Of a stretch of DNA of 21,616 nt, positions 20,809-21,616 are shown piece after piece (the first letter of the stretch is position 1; each line of letters opens with the position of its first letter). The stretch lies in contig JBCAQO010000160.1 in NCBI GenBank assembly GCA_039111635.1, positions 1 through 21,616 on the forward strand. The letters run 5' to 3'. The position numbers were made by a program, and so were the translations under genes. Source of the DNA: Heterobasidion occidentale (Eukaryota; Basidiomycota; Agaricomycetes; Russulales; Bondarzewiaceae). The notes beneath the pieces were generated by a model. It made no database searches, was not told where the DNA came from, and saw only the letters and a list, made by a program, of their open reading frames with translations.

Positions 20809-21279
20809 TTAGGCGTTCTTTTCAACGAAGACGATTGGCACCCAGAGACCACGATCGTTGGGGATATGCAAGGATGCCCATCGATCCTTTCCCCCTTTCC
20901 TGATGCGCAAACGCCGTCCGTCCTTCGCGTATACGCGCACCTGGACGTGTTCTACTTCATCGTCCGACGTATGCATAGTGGACCTAAGGAGAGAGCACTA
21001 TGAAAGAGAATCAAACAGCGAGTGAAATCCAAACTCACCGAATGCACACGGCTCCTACATCGCGTAGGGCTTCGGGCCCAGCGTGGCGGAGAAACTCTCG
21101 GACAAGTGACTCTACCCTTGACTTCTCCTCCGCGTTCGCGCTATAGTGTTCCGAAAACGCCCACGAGACTGTCGGTTCCGATGCACGCTCTTTCCGCAGC
21201 GTCAGCACGCGCCTAGTACCAGCGGTTTCACTCCCATGGTCCAGTGAAAACGAGAGATGCTCACCTCGAGCGAGTGTTT
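20809..21279 (-). CDS. Small hypothetical protein, N-terminus unresolved
   Basis: Two exons join in phase: 21039-21279 and 20809-20983 (intron 20984-21038 with GTGAGT donor and TTAG acceptor). The reading is about 138 residues. The first part has TLARGEHLSFSLDHGS and VESLVREFLRHAGPEAL; the second has VQVRVYAKDGRRLRIRKGGK and ends PNDRGLWVPIVFVEKNA. The frame has no ATG at its left end. An acceptor TTAG precedes 21279, so a further upstream exon is likely. The ATG at about 21370 followed by a basic segment and a GTGAGC donor is a candidate, but its phase does not match. I do not recognise the family. It has no signal peptide or membrane helix and looks like a compact soluble alpha/beta protein. 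Confidence 0.55.
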
Positions 21280-21286
21280 CTAACAA

Positions 21287-21532
21287 GCGTGATCGTTAGC
21301 GACGCTAGCGCAGAACACAGCGTGCTGTGTGCTCACCTTGTCCCCCTCCTTCCCTTATGATAGCGTGTCATGTTGATTCTGTGATTGACCGTGTTCAGAG
21401 GGTGTAGTAGTTGAGGATGTTTGTTGATGGAAGCTCTTGACAGAGTGCAGGTTGCGTGCAAACGTTTGCACGTTCAGAGTTTAACGGTGGTGTTCGTTTG
21501 TACGCGCTTCTTTGATTTTCTCGCGACAGACA
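21287..21532. promoter_or_regulatory. Probable divergent promoter region
   Basis: Lies between the minus-strand small gene and a possible plus-strand start at 21533. It probably includes the missing 5' exon of the small gene. A near-palindrome around AGCACACAGCACGCTGTGTTCT (minus strand) falls at about 21312-21335; no other element was recognised. Confidence 0.3.
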
Positions 21533-21616
21533 ATGCAATTAGGGATATATCCCACACCGCTCGCGGTCTGCAAGACATCTATCAGAGTGATCAGTAAGTC
21601 ACGACGCACGCTAATG
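21533..21616 (+). CDS. Possible 5' exon of a gene cut by the window edge
   Basis: An ATG at 21533 opens a frame starting MQLGIYPTPLAVCKTSIRVI and meets a consensus donor CA|GTAAGT at about 21594. This is the only evidence. The family cannot be judged from some 20 residues, and the ATG could be chance. Confidence 0.3.
   Translation, partial: MQLGIYPTPLAVCKTSIRVISKSRRTLM

Overview
The window reads as nuclear DNA of a filamentous basidiomycete, most likely an agaricomycete. Genes are broken by many short introns (about 40-80 nt, GT..AG, often with GTGAGT, GTGCGT or GTATGT donors) and very short exons. The protein families fit as well: a DUF6533-type seven-helix membrane protein, a secreted single-pass membrane protein with a GTxPPY-type motif, LAS1, a PIF1 helicase, an F-BAR/RhoGAP protein and a Helitron. 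I built every exon model by eye from reading frame, splice sites and family motifs; there is no transcript evidence.

Layout from left to right. About 86-1342 (+): a seven-helix membrane protein with a DUF6533-like N-terminus, model incomplete. 2067-3974 (+): LAS1, the HEPN endoribonuclease of pre-rRNA ITS2 processing, six exons, 523 residues. 4243-6348 (-): a secreted or surface protein with signal peptide, Ig-like-looking ectodomain, one membrane helix and a conserved cytoplasmic tail, 13 exons. 6675-7682 (-): a Werner-type 3'-5' exonuclease, four exons, 277 residues. About 7783-13800: one Helitron whose RepHel protein (8164-13505, -) is open throughout, with an HUH nuclease and a PIF1-like helicase; two short 5' exons can be spliced to the long ORF. 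14206-16909 (+): a host PIF1 helicase with an N-terminal RNase H1-type hybrid-binding domain, 16 exons, 626 residues. 17173-20239 (-): an Rgd1-like F-BAR plus RhoGAP protein, 15 exons, 760 residues. 20471-20704: a 90-bp tandem repeat that keeps an open 30-residue frame. 20809-21279 (-): a small unrecognised gene. 21533 to the right edge: a possible gene start (+).

The genes do not form a pathway; they look like separate housekeeping genes with a transposon between two of them. The Helitron sits in the shared upstream region of the exonuclease (-) and PIF1 (+) genes, so both may now use flanking or transposon DNA as promoter. The items most worth checking are the hybrid-binding-domain/PIF1 fusion with its 12-nt exon, the duplicated 5' exons of the Helitron, and the repeat ORF at 20428-20700. 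I found no tRNA, rRNA or CRISPR array, and no clearly new biological system.
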